This document shows, in pieces, positions 41,185 to 53,123 of a DNA stretch of 64,000 bases. The DNA is from Albugo candida (taxonomy: Eukaryota > Oomycota > Peronosporomycetes > Albuginales). The DNA is taken from positions 1 to 64,000 of the forward strand of contig JBDOQK010000018.1 of the NCBI GenBank assembly GCA_040437565.1. The letters are read 5' to 3'. Each line of letters begins with the position of its first letter. Position 1 is the stretch's first letter. Position numbers and translations under genes: made by a program. The notes under the pieces were generated by a model. It was not told the DNA's origin and did not search any database. It was given only the letters and a program-made list of their open reading frames with translations.

Positions 41185-43816
41185 TGCGTGTAGAGAACGC
41201 AAAGGTTCAATTCTTTGATGTCGCGTGTCGTAATTTGATAATCGAAAACCACTCGCTACGTTGGATGCAAAATAACAGTCTCTTTCACCCAAAATGCACG
41301 AGATATCTTTTCCGATTCGAAAGAGCCCGATGACCACTTGCTCAATGGAATCTTGGACCGATCGAGGTTCGTCTTCCAAATGACTCGCCCAACTAAAGTG
41401 TGATGTAACGAGTTGAGCATAAATTATCGAACAAAGCTCTGTGCCGTATCGCTTGGCGACGAAATGGAAAAGCTCATTGCCAGTGCTTTCGGTAATATGA
41501 ATGATACTTGTGATGTCAACTGTATTGCGTTTTGACTCGTGCAAAGTGTTGGAGTGAACGGATCGATTCACTGGAAGACATTCGATCAGATTGTGGATAC
41601 ACTCGGAAATTCCATTTTCCGCAAAATGACAGCAGACTTGAGCGAGTAGGAGCAAGAAACCTGACGAGATCGGTTCCAAAGGATCCATTCGCAGTTTGCT
41701 TGTCACTGGCAATGTCGGATCTGTGTATCGAACAAGTTCCGTGTTGAACCATTTCAGACAGCTGAACATTTGCATCTGCACCAAGTTGGAAATGCTTTCA
41801 GCGAGATCTTTTAGAACGATTGCACAATATTGGATAAAAGGATCCATTTGGTGAAGAACTTGCTGGACTTTGTTTGTCAAGTTTTTCGAGAGCTTTTCTG
41901 AAGCCAAAGGAATGACAGTCGATTTCCCGAGATCTTGCAAGGCAGCTGTATGGGCTTCACGTACTAATTCCATCATATATTGCTTGATAGCGACAAGGAA
42001 CAGCTCGATCTGATGTGCGATGCAATTCTCAACAACAGTGTTGGCTTTCGATTGTGCACGCAGTAAAGGCCACAGAGTGTCTAATGCTTTCATATTGTCT
42101 AAAAACGCCTTCAACACGTACATCAGCACGAGATACTCTTTTGTGCCTGCAATATCGATCTGACTAAACGTGCTCTTTTGTATCTCTTCCATCTCATTTT
42201 CGTCCAAATCGACGAGGGATCCCTTTCATAGACAGAGAGCCATTGAAATTCAGCATTGAGATCATAACAAAGTCTTACAAAATCAGACGCTGCTTGCTGG
42301 AACATATTGCCAATTGTATCGATATACTTTTCCAACACCTCGCGAGCAAATGCTATAAACACTTCATCTTGCGTCTTTTCTGTCTTTTTCTTTGGAGATT
42401 CATCCAACTGGGGGTCGAGAAATTTTGCTGTGTAAATCGTTAGCACTTTTTGGAAGCTGGTAAGAACGTTTTCATTCAGTCGGCGAATTCTGAGAAGCAC
42501 AGGCACAGGGTCCTGATATGCCCATTATGATGTCAGCCACATGATATTGGATCCGCGTGGAATGGACGTACTGATGAAAACTGATTCAATTGTGCGTCGA
42601 AATAACTCTGATGCCACTCTAAAAATTGGTGTCGTTCCGTGTCCGAGCAGCATTTGAGAGTGCGGAGAGATATAAGCGCTGAGCAAATCTGTTGGGATGC
42701 GTCAGATTTTGAGCTGATTAAGAAGAAAGAACGCTTCTCAACTTGGCTCGATGAACAGGTCGGATCCGTGAGCTTAGCTTTGAGAACGACTTGTAATTCT
42801 TTCATGATCTTTTCCGAGTCATTTTGAATGGTCTGAGAAATTTGAGTGGGTTACGGGATCAGTGAAGGATCAGTTATAGGATGAATGACCTTGAATGAAG
42901 TAATATGCTCATATCGACCCAAAATGCGTCGAGCAACCAGGAAGTAGCTGATGGCGTCGTCGTAGTTTTTGTTTTTGATAGAACTATGCATATACGAAGG
43001 TTATGTAAGTATACAATAAATTGTGTCCTACAAATAATAAGCATAAGAAAGATATAAGGTTACGATTCTAGCCGTTGAGGAAGTTGGAATAGAAACTCCA
43101 ATCGCTTTAATAATCTTCGGACGCTGATTAGTTTTTCTGNNNNNNNNNNNNNNNNNNNNNNNNNNNNNNNNNNNNNNNNNNNNNNNNNNNNNNNNNNNNN
43201 NNNNNNNNNNNNNNNNNNNNNNNNNNNNNNNNNNNNNNNATATGTTTCGGAAAATGATTACGTGAGACAGGATATTGTAGGCTGAAGGAAATGCGTAAGT
43301 TTGCACCTTTATCCGATGAGGCGCCAAGGCTACGTTAATTTCTTCACTCTTTCTCGTAATGATGTCCATGCTCTTGACAACTTTTAGCACATCTTGCTCC
43401 ATGCTGGCAACATTTGCCTGACGTACCGCACTTAATAAGACAAGTGTGAAGTTCGAATGCGGTCCAAAACGTACTTTCATTTTCCGGATGGAATCTGTTG
43501 CGCTGATAAATTTGTTATAGTTTTCATACACAAGCATCTGCATGTTTGTATCCAGTGATTTTATTTCTCGTATAAGTTGGTCATCCTTTCGCAATAACTC
43601 GTTCAAATTACAGCTTCGTAACAAGCTCTGATAAACAACATTGGATAAATTCAGGCGTGCGGAGCACTTCAAGCAACATACTCGGACATAAGCATCAGAA
43701 TCGAAATGAGGAGAATTGACGTCAATACTAGATTCGCTTTTATCATTTGTCTCTTCATGTATGCCGTAGTAGTCACCCAAGATCTCTTCCATTCGCGTTA
43801 ATCCATGACTCTCCAT
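40801..43816 (-). CDS. VPS51: VPS51, GARP/EARP tethering complex subunit
   Basis: Subunit of the tethering complexes for retrograde endosome-to-Golgi traffic and endosome recycling. ATG 43816. Exon 1, 43682-43816, includes DVNSPHFDSDAYVR; exon 2, 43475-43627, has LRKDDQLIREIKSLDTNMQM and LVYENYNKFISATDSIRKMK; exon 3, 43307-43417, has VVKSMDIITRKSEEINVALA. After a 100-N gap (43140-43239): KLISVRRLLKRLEFLFQLPQ, then NYDDAISYFLVARRILGRY, DSEKIMKELQVVLKAKL, RIRRLNENVLTSFQKVL and a long helical C terminus in one exon (40801 to about 42200). All match Vps51 order. At least six small introns; the exact borders in 42200-43000 were not all fixed. The gap may hide part of an intron. Confidence 0.86.
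43140..43239. other. Assembly gap (100 N), no flanking duplication
   Basis: Lies between VPS51 exons 3 and 4, probably wholly or mostly in an intron, because the coding sense resumes just after it. No copied flank seen. Confidence 0.95.
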
Positions 43817-44405
43817 TGTGAAACGAAGGTGTTTCGAAGGTTGTAGAAGCCCATTTTGTATTCTATCAAGGCATAACCTTCAATTTCGGGTCAAGTCCTT
43901 GCTCCCTTTATTTTGCAGCTTGTCCTTTGAAATAACATTGACCAATTAGATACTTGCATCTTCATTGTCAAAGGACATGGAGCTTCTAATCAAGAAGCAT
44001 TTGTTTGTCAGCATTACTGGGCACTACGCAAGTGGTCTGAAGAACGAAATTCTTTACCCTCAGCGATATTAGCTAACGGCTATCCGCACAAATAAGCTTT
44101 GATGTTGTCTGCAACGGATTAGTTCGTCGGAGTTAAGACAGGTCTGAGGCGGAGTTCACTGCTCCGAGCACGTTCTGTATGTAGACATACTTTGAGCGTT
44201 GATGTAACAATCGCACGTTCTGCTTATTCTTTATAGAAATTCAATTGTGATCCTCAATCACTTTCGGAGTCATGACAGTCTCGATGGTACCTGAATCTGC
44301 CAAATATAAGGGAAATCTAGGTGGCTCATAATGGAACACGACACAATGATTGACTAAAAAACCTTTGGTCCTACATTATCTTTCGACTATGTTGTGTAAG
44401 GCATT
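43817..44405. other. Intergenic, nothing recognised
   Basis: Between the VPS51 start and the SYF2 stop. I found no coding frame, RNA gene or repeat. The part next to 43817 should hold the VPS51 promoter. Confidence 0.5.
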
Positions 44406-45552
44406 CTATAAAGCAGTTCCTCGCTCCAAATTTTGTCGGATTTCGACCGTGTATTTATCAAACGCTTTAGAAGCTTTTCGGTTGAAAAGTCGATTCTGAT
44501 CATTGATATAATCGACATCTTCTCCTTCATAATGCTGTCGTCGGCGACTAAATTTTTTCCGTGTTTTCATGCGTTCTTCCAATTCTTTCGACATTCGATC
44601 CAAACCTTCCTGTGTGACTTGGTGGCAGCGTACCNNNNNNNNNNNNNNNNNNNNNNNNNNNNNNNNNNNNNNNNNNNNNNNNNNNNNNNNNNNNNNNNNN
44701 NNNNNNNNNNNNNNNNNNNNNNNNNNNNNNNNNNATTTTGTCGGATTTCGACCGTGTATTTATCAAACGCTTTAGAAGCTTTTCGGTTGAAAAGTCGATT
44801 CTGATCATTGATATAATCGACATCTTCTCCTTCATAATGCTGTCGTCGGCGACTAAATTTTTTCCGTGTTTTCATGCGTTCTTCCAATTCTTTCGACATT
44901 CGATCCAAACCTTCCTGTGTGACTTGGTGGCAGCGTACCATAGTGTCTTCACTACGAACAGCGGTCTCTTCATCAGTCAGAGTTGTTGTCGGTAAATTCT
45001 GTAGACGCTTTTTGTATGCTTTGTATAAGGAATCCTACGTGGGAGAACTCGGATAAAAAGTCATTTGTTGTTTGATAGTACGCGAACCTGATTAAAAACA
45101 TCCCATCCAAAAGCTGCGCGTCTTTTATCTTTCTTCTGTTGCTTCTTTAATTGTTGTTCCACACATTCGGCTATCAGATATGTTATGAGTCGTTAAATGA
45201 AAGTCAGACTTGAGCCGTACCGCTTTCATTTAGATACACAGTTTTAAAACTTTTTCTCCTTTTTTTCTCCTTCAGGCCAGTACTTTTGATCAGAACCACT
45301 ATCAGAAATGTAACTCGCTTATTCGTTACCTTTTGCTCTCTAGAGTCACTGGGCTGACTTGCGTTATTCTTTTTGCCAGATTGAACCATCCGATCATGCT
45401 CTGCTATCAATTCCTGTTTCGTTGTAATCAGTAAAATTCTGAATGTTTATGCAAATACTTACTGTTTTATTCGCTTTTCGCCCAGCGTTTACTCGCATTC
45501 GTAACTCAAAAAGCTTCTTCTGAGCCGCTGACATTTCATTTTCTTCTACCAT
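44406..45552 (-). CDS. SYF2: SYF2 pre-mRNA-splicing factor
   Basis: Spliceosome (NineTeen-complex-associated) protein. Exons 45463-45552, 45330-45413, 45221-45269, 45088-45170 and the last, 45034 down to 44406 with a gap inside. Junctions are phase-correct and give about 209 aa once 305 bp (gap 44635-44734 plus a 205-bp copy) are removed. Seen: SAAQKKLFELRMRVNAGRKA at the N terminus; a Lys-rich middle (VEQQLKKQQKKDKRRAAFGW); and the strongly conserved C terminus LEERMKTRKKFSRRRQHYEG, VDYINDQNRLFNRKASKAFD, KYTVEIRQNLERGTAL. Slightly shorter than animal SYF2. The start is ATG 45552, with a second Met seven codons in. Confidence 0.93.
44430..44939. repeat. Direct copies of 205 bp flanking a 100-N gap
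   Basis: 44430-44634 is repeated at 44735-44939 around N at 44635-44734, inside the last exon of SYF2. Confidence 0.92.
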
Positions 45553-47198
45553 TATGTGGCCGCATGTACTAAGTTTTGCGTCACTGATATAAATTCATAC
45601 AGGTTCCAATCATGGAAAAACGACGGAGATCCGAACTAGGTATTATATCACTACTTAGCAATAATCGAAACAAGTCAATCTTTGGTGCAATGTGGACCAC
45701 TTGATACCTGCTTACAGTTGCAGTGGTTACAAGCGTCAGTTTCAGTATTCCAAACCTTATTCAAATAATTCAATGGAAATAAAACTGTACGTGATTCTCA
45801 TAATCTACCGTCTAATGATGCTCATCGAGCTGACGTCTTCGTTGGAAACATAGAAGATCCATCACAAAATACATGGATGACTGGTGCACGTCACGGCTTG
45901 AGCCGCTGTCATTTACTACAGAAAAGCCATTCAAAATGCTGATACAGCGAAGATTATTTTCCGAGATCGATTCCTTACACGGAAAAAGCTGTCGTTACTC
46001 GTGGTGTAATATTACTAACGATTGAAAGCCCCAGCATAAGCAAGACTCTTTGTTTGTTCANNNNNNNNNNNNNNNNNNNNNNNNNNNNNNNNNNNNNNNN
46101 NNNNNNNNNNNNNNNNNNNNNNNNNNNNNNNNNNNNNNNNNNNNNNNNNNNNNNNNNNNNAGAAGATCCATCACAAAATACATGGATGACTGGTGCACGT
46201 CACGGCTTGAGCCGCTGTCATTTACTACAGAAAAGCCATTCAAAATGCTGATACAGCGAAGATTATTTTCCGAGATCGATTCCTTACACGGAAAAAGCTG
46301 TCGTTACTCGTGGTGTAATATTACTAACGATTGAAAGCCCCAGCATAAGCAAGACTCTTTGTTTGTTCACGGACTCTAAGTGTGCGTGTTGATCATTTCT
46401 TATTAGTTTGTAGCCGGAAATTGTACGCTCGATCATTACTCTAGCCCTTGACCTTATCCGCAGAAAAGACGGCACACGCAAGTGGGTAGGTGTAGATCGA
46501 TCGGAGAAAGAATTTATTGTACATATTAGATACCACAGGTGAATTAACGAAGTGAGTCACAAAATTCTGGCAGCACACGGCGCGATGTATGCACTATAAA
46601 AGGTTCTCTGCTGTCGATATATCACTGCTTTGTGTTAGGTGTAATCCCATTTACTACGGGTAGGGGAGCTTGCTACGGGGGTAGGCTACTTATTTATTTC
46701 CAAGATGACTCTTTTACAGCAACATGTTTGCTCGCATGTATTACGATGGAATGTACCACATTCCTTTTTACTCAGCAGATCGTACTTCCTGGACTCCCAG
46801 CGATTGCTATTACACTTGCATTGTTTGAAATTTATAGCCAGTGAAGGAGGAGTATTCGTTCGCTGTGCGTATCCTTTGCCTTTGCCTTTTGCTCAAATCG
46901 TCAAGAGATACGGTGAAACCTTCATCGTCGCGATTATCCACATTTTTTAGAATCTTGAGGACTGACCCTCAGCGCTTTATATTTCAAAACTTGCGTCAGT
47001 GAGTTTCGGGTTGTCTATCAAACTACTCGAGCACAAAATCGTATTTGTAAAGAGTTGGTCACTTGGACATAGTCACAAGTCGGTTAACATTCGTTGCGTG
47101 CTTCACATTACCCAACTTGGTGTGGGACCTTGCTGCATACATCATTTCCTTTCAAGTGTGACTGATAGTCAAAACATAAAAGTTGTTCCGAGTACAAC
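45553..47198. other. Long intergenic region with a gap
   Basis: No gene I can support on either strand. Short frames exist, such as one at 46632-46844 that is Cys- and Leu-rich, but they lack good starts and motifs. It should contain the promoters of SYF2 and MO25 and a 100-N gap (46061-46160). Confidence 0.45.
45852..46369. repeat. Direct copies of 209 bp flanking a 100-N gap
   Basis: 45852-46060 is repeated at 46161-46369 around N at 46061-46160, in non-coding sequence. Confidence 0.92.
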
Positions 47199-48524
47199 AT
47201 GAATGCGTTTTTTTGGTCCCGACGAAAGAAATCCTCAAAAGAGATCATTTTGACTATCGATGAGTTGATCAACCACTTGGCTCCATCTGATCTCATTGCA
47301 CAGACATTAAGCGCATTATCCATTCAAGACGTACTTGAAGATAGAAGGATGGAATGCAACAACTCCACAGCACGATACGAATCAGACGAACCAGGCGACT
47401 CTGAAAACGATGGCAATAGCGATGAAGTTTTACGTGCTACTATGGATCAGGATAGACACCCACATGAGACCTCGAATGCTGTGGAAAACACTATTCCTGA
47501 AGAATTGGAACGCTGCTGGTTCCAATTGCGATCGATTTTCCACGGATGGGATGAAAGTCAAAGTGATCGAGAAAGGAGGATGAATCGGGTTACACAGCTT
47601 ATCTTGCGTCATCGCATCATGGAGAAAACGCTTCTACCAGCAGTGATGTCGAAATTAACTTTTGAAACACGAAAATGTATTGGAAATGTCTTTCGTGCAA
47701 TGACGGTACATAATCTGCAAGGTTTCACCCAGTTTCTGGAGAATCAACCAGAGATTATGATCTGGCTGACAGAAGGATATAAAAGCAGTGACACTGCGTT
47801 GACATGTGGCTCCATGTTGCGGGATTGTTTCGAATACGAGTGTTTGGCGGTTCATTTTCTAAGAGACTTAAAGTCAGAATTCGCGTACTTGTTTCAAGTG
47901 GTTCAAACGAATTCCAACTTTGAAGTTGCGTCCGATGCTTTTATGAACATAACGCGATTATTGATGGCACACAAAAAAGCAACAGTCGATTGCTTGGATC
48001 ACGATTTCGATCGTATTTTTGGCTTACTAAATGGACTACTTGACACTAGCAATTATGTTACGAAACGACAAGCACTTCAACTTTTATCTGAATTACTATT
48101 GGATCCCGTCAATTTCGTCGTTATGCAGCGATATATATCTGCACGTAACAACCTACGACTTGTCATGTTACTATTGCGCGAACCAAGCGATGCGTTGCGT
48201 ATGGACGCTTTTCACGTTTTCAAAATTTTTGTCGCAAATCCACACAAGTCGAATGAAGTTAAGCAGTTGCTTATGCGTAATCGTGACAAATTGCTTTCGT
48301 ATGTGAAAGAATTTGGAAAGAACGAAACAAATCGCGACTTTCTGCAGGAACGATCACTATTGATCTTCACGCTCCAGCGCATGAATGAGCCGCTTACTCA
48401 AGATGTCAGTCCGCCCAATTCCGGCCCAATTTCATCACTTACATCGTCTGGTTCGTCATCAGTTTCGTCCTCATCCTCTGATATCGGAACCGCTCTTCCA
48501 CCAATGTCCAAAGCCGAAGTATAA
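47199..48524 (+). CDS. MO25/CAB39-like scaffold protein
   Basis: MO25 binds and activates STE20/LKB1-type kinases. 441 aa, ATG 47199, intronless. Family signatures in order: MNAFFWSRRKKSSKEI (start of the MO25 fold), LIAQTLSALSIQDVL, an acidic insertion of about 45 residues (DEPGDSENDGNSDE), GSMLRDCFEYECLAVHFLRD, NFEVASDAFMNITRLLMAHK, NYVTKRQALQLLSELLLDP, MQRYISARNNLRLVMLLLRE, RMDAFHVFKIFVANPHKSNE, FLQERSLLIFTLQRM. A Ser-rich tail of about 45 residues follows. The fold residues are intact, so a working scaffold is expected. The N-terminal acidic insertion is longer than in animal MO25. Confidence 0.95.
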   Translation: MNAFFWSRRKKSSKEIILTIDELINHLAPSDLIAQTLSALSIQDVLEDRRMECNNSTARYESDEPGDSENDGNSDEVLRATMDQDRHPHETSNAVENTIPEELERCWFQLRSIFHGWDESQSDRERRMNRVTQLILRHRIMEKTLLPAVMSKLTFETRKCIGNVFRAMTVHNLQGFTQFLENQPEIMIWLTEGYKSSDTALTCGSMLRDCFEYECLAVHFLRDLKSEFAYLFQVVQTNSNFEVASDAFMNITRLLMAHKKATVDCLDHDFDRIFGLLNGLLDTSNYVTKRQALQLLSELLLDPVNFVVMQRYISARNNLRLVMLLLREPSDALRMDAFHVFKIFVANPHKSNEVKQLLMRNRDKLLSYVKEFGKNETNRDFLQERSLLIFTLQRMNEPLTQDVSPPNSGPISSLTSSGSSSVSSSSSDIGTALPPMSKAEV

Positions 48525-48712
48525 ACTCCAGAAACATGGCGAGGAGTAAGTTGACGAGTTCGGTTAGACATGATATAGATTATTATCCCAATGCTGTGTA
48601 TAGACTCTGTAAAGTAATTTGTGCATGATATAAATCTGCTGGTCGATCGGCTGTAATGCATCTCTATCTTTTTATACACTCTACTATTGTATTGCCGTGC
48701 AACTCCATCGAA

Positions 48713-49764
48713 ATGAGAGGGTGGCGGCGATTTGATGCGTACGCGAAAGCCGTTGAGGGAATACAAGAGCGCACAATCGGCGGTGGAATCATAACGCTAC
48801 TAAGCTTCTTATTTGTGTTTTTCCTTTTCATTTCTGAAGTCTCTGTATGGTGGACCGTCAACGTTCTTCATCGCATGCACGTGGACACGATGCCGGTAGG
48901 CTATAAATCACTCTATCAACTTTATGACTTGAGCAAATTTCATGCAGCAAGAATCTCCCATCACATTAGACGTCGATATATCCATGCTTCATGAATCGTG
49001 TAAAGGTACTCGCTCTTGTAATTAGTTCTATCAGTCCCTCACGCTTCTCACAGATATCAAAGTCGACGTGAGTGATGTCCAAGGTGACACATCCATTCTT
49101 ATCGCAAAGGACTTGCAAGAAATCCCACTTATCGATCCTGAAAACCCGTATAATGAAGGGTGTCGATACAAAGGTACACTCACAATTCAAAAGCTCCAAG
49201 GAGATATTTTCTTTTGTCATGGTGGAAGTTTATCGATTTTCAACTTAATGGAAATGTTTGAATTCAACTCGTCACACGTAATCACAAAGTTGAATTTTGG
49301 GCCGTCAATTCCAGAAATGGAAACGCCGCTTACAGATGTGCATAAAACGGTTATGGCTCAAGGTACGTTTCTATGATAATGAAGATCTATTTCTCAGTGA
49401 ATGCGGTAGTTGCCACCTACAAGTACTTTGCCAAAGTCGTTCCAAGTCGATATGTGTATTTGGATGGAGCGAGCACAATGACGTATCAGTACTCGGTGAC
49501 GGAGCATCTTGTCCAGGTAGATGTGAATTGCGGATAGAAACAAACGGTATTAAGAGCTGATACTTGTAGACGGAAGGGTTTGTCACAAATATTCCAGGTG
49601 TCATCATTTCGTATGATTTCTCGCCAATTGCAGTCGAGTATATCGAAACAAAGCCCAACATTTTCCACTTCATTACCAATACATGCGCAATCGTGGGCGG
49701 AGTGATAGCGGTGGCAAGAATCTTTGATGCAGCTCTTTACAGCATGTCGAAGAAGCTAGATTAG
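48713..49764 (+). CDS. Erv41/Erv46 (ERGIC) family cargo receptor
   Basis: Transmembrane receptor cycling between ER and Golgi in COPII/COPI vesicles. Five exons (48713-48895, 48948-49005, 49054-49362, 49410-49516, 49570-49764), introns 47-53 nt, 283 aa. ATG 48713 was preferred over 48656 because it gives the usual short cytosolic N terminus before FDAYAKAVEGIQERT. Membrane segment 1 is GIITLLSFLFVFFLFIS (about 25-41); a lumenal domain follows with PITLDVDISML, DVQGDTSILIAKD, CRYKGTLTIQKLQGDIFFCH and ATYKYFAKVVPSRYVY; then the conserved PGVIISYDFSPIAVEYIE and membrane segment 2 (TCAIVGGVIAVARIFDAAL). It is shorter than Erv46 and resembles the ERGIC2/ERGIC3 group without a clear choice. Confidence 0.88.
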
Positions 49765-49835
49765 CTGGCTCAATGGCCCATGTGCCCATTGGCGATAGAA
49801 AACACGATTGTTGTTCTGGCTTACATTTTTTCCTA

Positions 49836-51229
49836 TCACTGCTCAGAATCCGACGGGAAACATTCTGAGAACATTTTGCCGATACATTCGATGACATCCG
49901 TAGCAAGCATCGATCTGCCGCTGGCTTGATATGCTTGGAACGAGCTGTAATCACCAGTCGATCGCTGAGGAACGACGCCATTTGAGAATTACGCACACAC
50001 CTCATTCTAGTCAATAATGATCCTGCATACGCGGCCAAGAGATAAGGATTCGGACTTCCTTGCATCACTCTAGTAACAGGCGTCAGGAATGATTACCCGT
50101 TGTATTTCTTGTATACCCGTCCGATTCAACGTTTTTTGCCCAGGCAGCGAACGTCGCGATACAGCCGCTCATGATCTAGAGTGTTGCCTGAAGGTAGTAC
50201 ATTCATTCTGAAGCTTTTTACGTACATCTCCTTGTCCACCACAACGCCGAGGAGAGCTATGTTCCTCAATGACCAAATCTGCACATAAAAATGAGCTTGA
50301 TTTCAGAACATCTATGGAAAAAGCCTCAGACTTGTGACGCCATCCGAGATAGAATCCGCCAATGCTTTTCGTACTACAATTGGATTTCCCAATCTACAGC
50401 CGTGTTCATACGCATCTCTGCTCGTGATATCGTGGGGCTTTTACCGTTCGGATAGAATCGCAGGATCGATTTCACTCGCTTTTTTTGGATCGGCTTCTTC
50501 GATAATATGAAGTGCTGCACACAATCGAGCATATTCCATCTACACGATCCATCAGACCCGATAGTATGCATTGTCAAAGGTCGACTTGCCGCATTTGGAG
50601 TGAGAATAAGGTGCGTATAGCCTTTAATTAGGTCGGGCTCACTACTGATAAAGTAGAGGGCATCTCCATCAAGGATCAGCGGCATTTGAGCGGATCGAAG
50701 TTGCGGAAGAAGCTGTCGCAAAGTCTCACGGACGCTTTTATCACGACCGAGTCCAGGTCCAATTACAAGAACGTCCAAGCGCGGAACAACAGCCATCACT
50801 TTCTCTACCGATAAGTTGATGCTCTCGGATCGACTTGGTTCAGTTTCATTCGCTAATATTTGATCCGAGCGTAAGAATGGGTGAACTTATGTTCAGGGCT
50901 GTAGCTTTTGATTGAAAATGCGGCTTCTTCTGCGCAGAAAACGTGACATAGATCCGCGCCCTGTGCATGTATCTGGTTAGAGGCGCTTTTGACGACGTGG
51001 GTGCAGCAACGAACTGTTCTCAGTGCTGAAATGCCTGCGTAATATGGTGCACCTGTGTACTCGATTGAGCCCCCCAGAATGCCGATTTTACCTAATTTTG
51101 AAGGGATCTTAGTAAGAATGTGAGTGAATATGGTATTATCGTATGACTACCGTGTTGTCCCTTCCTAGATGCGCCAGAAAGCGTAGGAATGAGGCGCGCA
51201 ATGTGACTACGCAGTTGGTTGTAGTGCAT
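49836..51229 (-). CDS. ATP-dependent NAD(P)H-hydrate dehydratase (NAXD), with apparent frameshift
   Basis: Repairs damaged NAD(P)HX. ATG 51229. Seen across several small introns: [107 protein letters not shown] joined by an intron to [26 protein letters not shown], and the C-terminal [20 protein letters not shown] ending at a TGA at 49836-49838. All are hallmarks of the ribokinase-fold dehydratase; the GGQGD motif contains the catalytic Asp. Between SIKSYSPE and [14 protein letters not shown] (near 50890) the frame slips by one base with no possible intron, so either the assembly has an indel or the gene is broken. Intron borders in 50070-50380 are approximate. Confidence 0.78.
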
Positions 51230-52287
51230 TTTGAAATTAATCTATAGAAGTAGGCTATTGATTGAGATTATGATAATTGGGCCCTATCGAGATCTAAGGT
51301 TTTCAATACACTGTTGATCTGGTTCTTCAACTACCTTCCATATCATGAGCCCCTGATGGTTGTGCCCTATCTGTGTGGCACTCTAACTTTTCACTACCGC
51401 TTAGAACTAATCACCCCTTTAGAAAGCCTTGGAACATACAGAGCGTCGATACTGGGCAATATCGTTAAGCTTGACATGCTAGAGGCACGCCCAGCAGAAT
51501 ACTCTTCAGTGTCGGCAATTCAGCTCACTTTTCCGTCGCTTGCTTTGAATTGTTGAGAGACGAATGCAAAAGAGAAGTTAATAATCGATAATTCCGACTG
51601 TATGCACATTTCTGTGGTCGACTGCGAAGCAATCAGCCGTGTGAATTGACTCTGGTCACATGATTTCATCTTCATGCAAATTCAAATCCATACACCACTA
51701 AATAAGTTCAGATTCCAAGCGACCCCGCAATCGCAATTCATTTAAGGCAACACAATTGTCCTAATTGGCGTGAGTGGCGAGTGGTTTTTTTCGTTGCGCG
51801 TACTTCAAGTCCCTGTTCATTCTGAGCATCACCAATGCGAGTTTTGATTGATTACTCTGCTTCGAATCGGAAAGACTTTCCTGTCAGAACTTGAGGAGTT
51901 ATAATGATAATAGTTTTTTGACAGTATTCTATGCTGATGCATCACTTGATCATGCATGGAAGGAGATTACAGCATAACACAATGATTTAACCATCATTCT
52001 GGCTACGTATCCGATACTGGAATCGTTCATTCAATGCCAAGTGCAATCTCAGAGTTACGGTCTCTTTTCGAGATGCAAAGTGCTTTGCCACAAAGGAGAA
52101 GTATACCGCATTCTGATTGAATAAATAAGATTAGGATATTAGCAAATAACTGTGTCGGCTTTGAACGCATGCCGCTTCTATTAAGAGGCTCCCTCCACAA
52201 TACGATACTCGTTTATAATGAAATCACCTTAAAACGCAATTCAGGTCACAGTAAAAGTCCAGAATTAAGTACTATCAAAATTAATTA
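51230..52287. other. Intergenic, nothing recognised
   Basis: About 1 kb between head-to-head NAXD and pICln starts. An 80-codon plus frame (51314-51556) has a non-ATG start and no motif. I see no RNA gene or repeat. Both promoters should lie here. Confidence 0.5.
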
Positions 52288-53088
52288 ATGAAGACATTGC
52301 GTCATGAAGATGTCGATGACAATGGCAAGCCCATTCTCGACACCGGTTCGCTGCAAGAAGGGAATGTCGAACCTGAAATTGTACTGGATACATTCGATGA
52401 CGTTAAACTCGCCATTTGTACCAATTCCTGCAAACCAGTGGAAGGATCAGAACTCAGTGAAGGCAAAGTTTATGTCACATCACGGTAAGCTTCACCTCTT
52501 CATCTTAGCGCCCATTTATCTCCTTTTTGGAATCAGACGAGCAGTATGGATCGCCAACACGTCCATCGACGCGTTTCGAGGTTACTCGTGGGATATAAAA
52601 TGCATCACGCTCCACGCGATATCGCGTGATCCCACAGCATTTCCTGTCCCTTGCCTCTATTGCCAGGTCTACCGTTTACTGCAAAACAATACACATCCCT
52701 CAATTTCTTCTATTATTCAGATCGAAGCAGAGAACGCCACAGAAATGCGATTTGTACCGAGCCAAAGCGAAGACTGTACACAATTTCACTGAAAAATCTG
52801 AGAATTCGTCTTATATTCATTTGCGCAGTGACTCGATTGTATTTGGCTTTCTCCAAAAGCGCAGAGATGAATCCAGATGAAGAAGACGTCCCCGAAGGTG
52901 CAGGAGAAGAAGGAGATTGGATCTACGATGAAGATGAGATACTCCAGGATGCACAGGCTGCAGAAATGGCTGCTCATTACGACTCAATCTTAGAAGTATC
53001 ATCTGAAATGGAGCAAATGCAATTTGTTACGGGGCAGTTTGACGACGCTGAAGAAGATGATCCAGCGGCCGAAGATCACCTTTTATAG
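52288..53088 (+). CDS. CLNS1A: pICln (methylosome subunit, snRNP assembly chaperone)
   Basis: pICln holds Sm proteins in a pre-assembly ring and delivers them to the PRMT5 methylosome and the SMN complex. Four exons (52288-52484, 52537-52666, 52721-52775, 52829-53088), introns 52-54 nt, give 213 aa. A PH-like fold is visible: VYVTSRRAVWIANTS, FRGYSWDIKCITLHAISRDP, FPVPCLYCQIEAE, TEMRFVPSQSED, LTRLYLAFSKSAEMNPDEED. The acidic C-terminal tail carries EEGDWIYDEDEI and ends with VTGQFDDAEEDD, close to the family's AGQFEDA.D motif. The ATG at 52288 is the first of the open frame. It works downstream of the same substrates as GEMIN2 in this window. Confidence 0.92.
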
Positions 53089-53123
53089 GTTATAATTTAA
53101 TATGGAGATTTTGAAGGCGAAGA

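Noticed and set aside
48398-48766. 122-codon minus frame opposite the MO25 end and ERGIC start
   Set aside because: It is antisense to the Ser-rich MO25 tail and the ERGIC signal region and has no motif.
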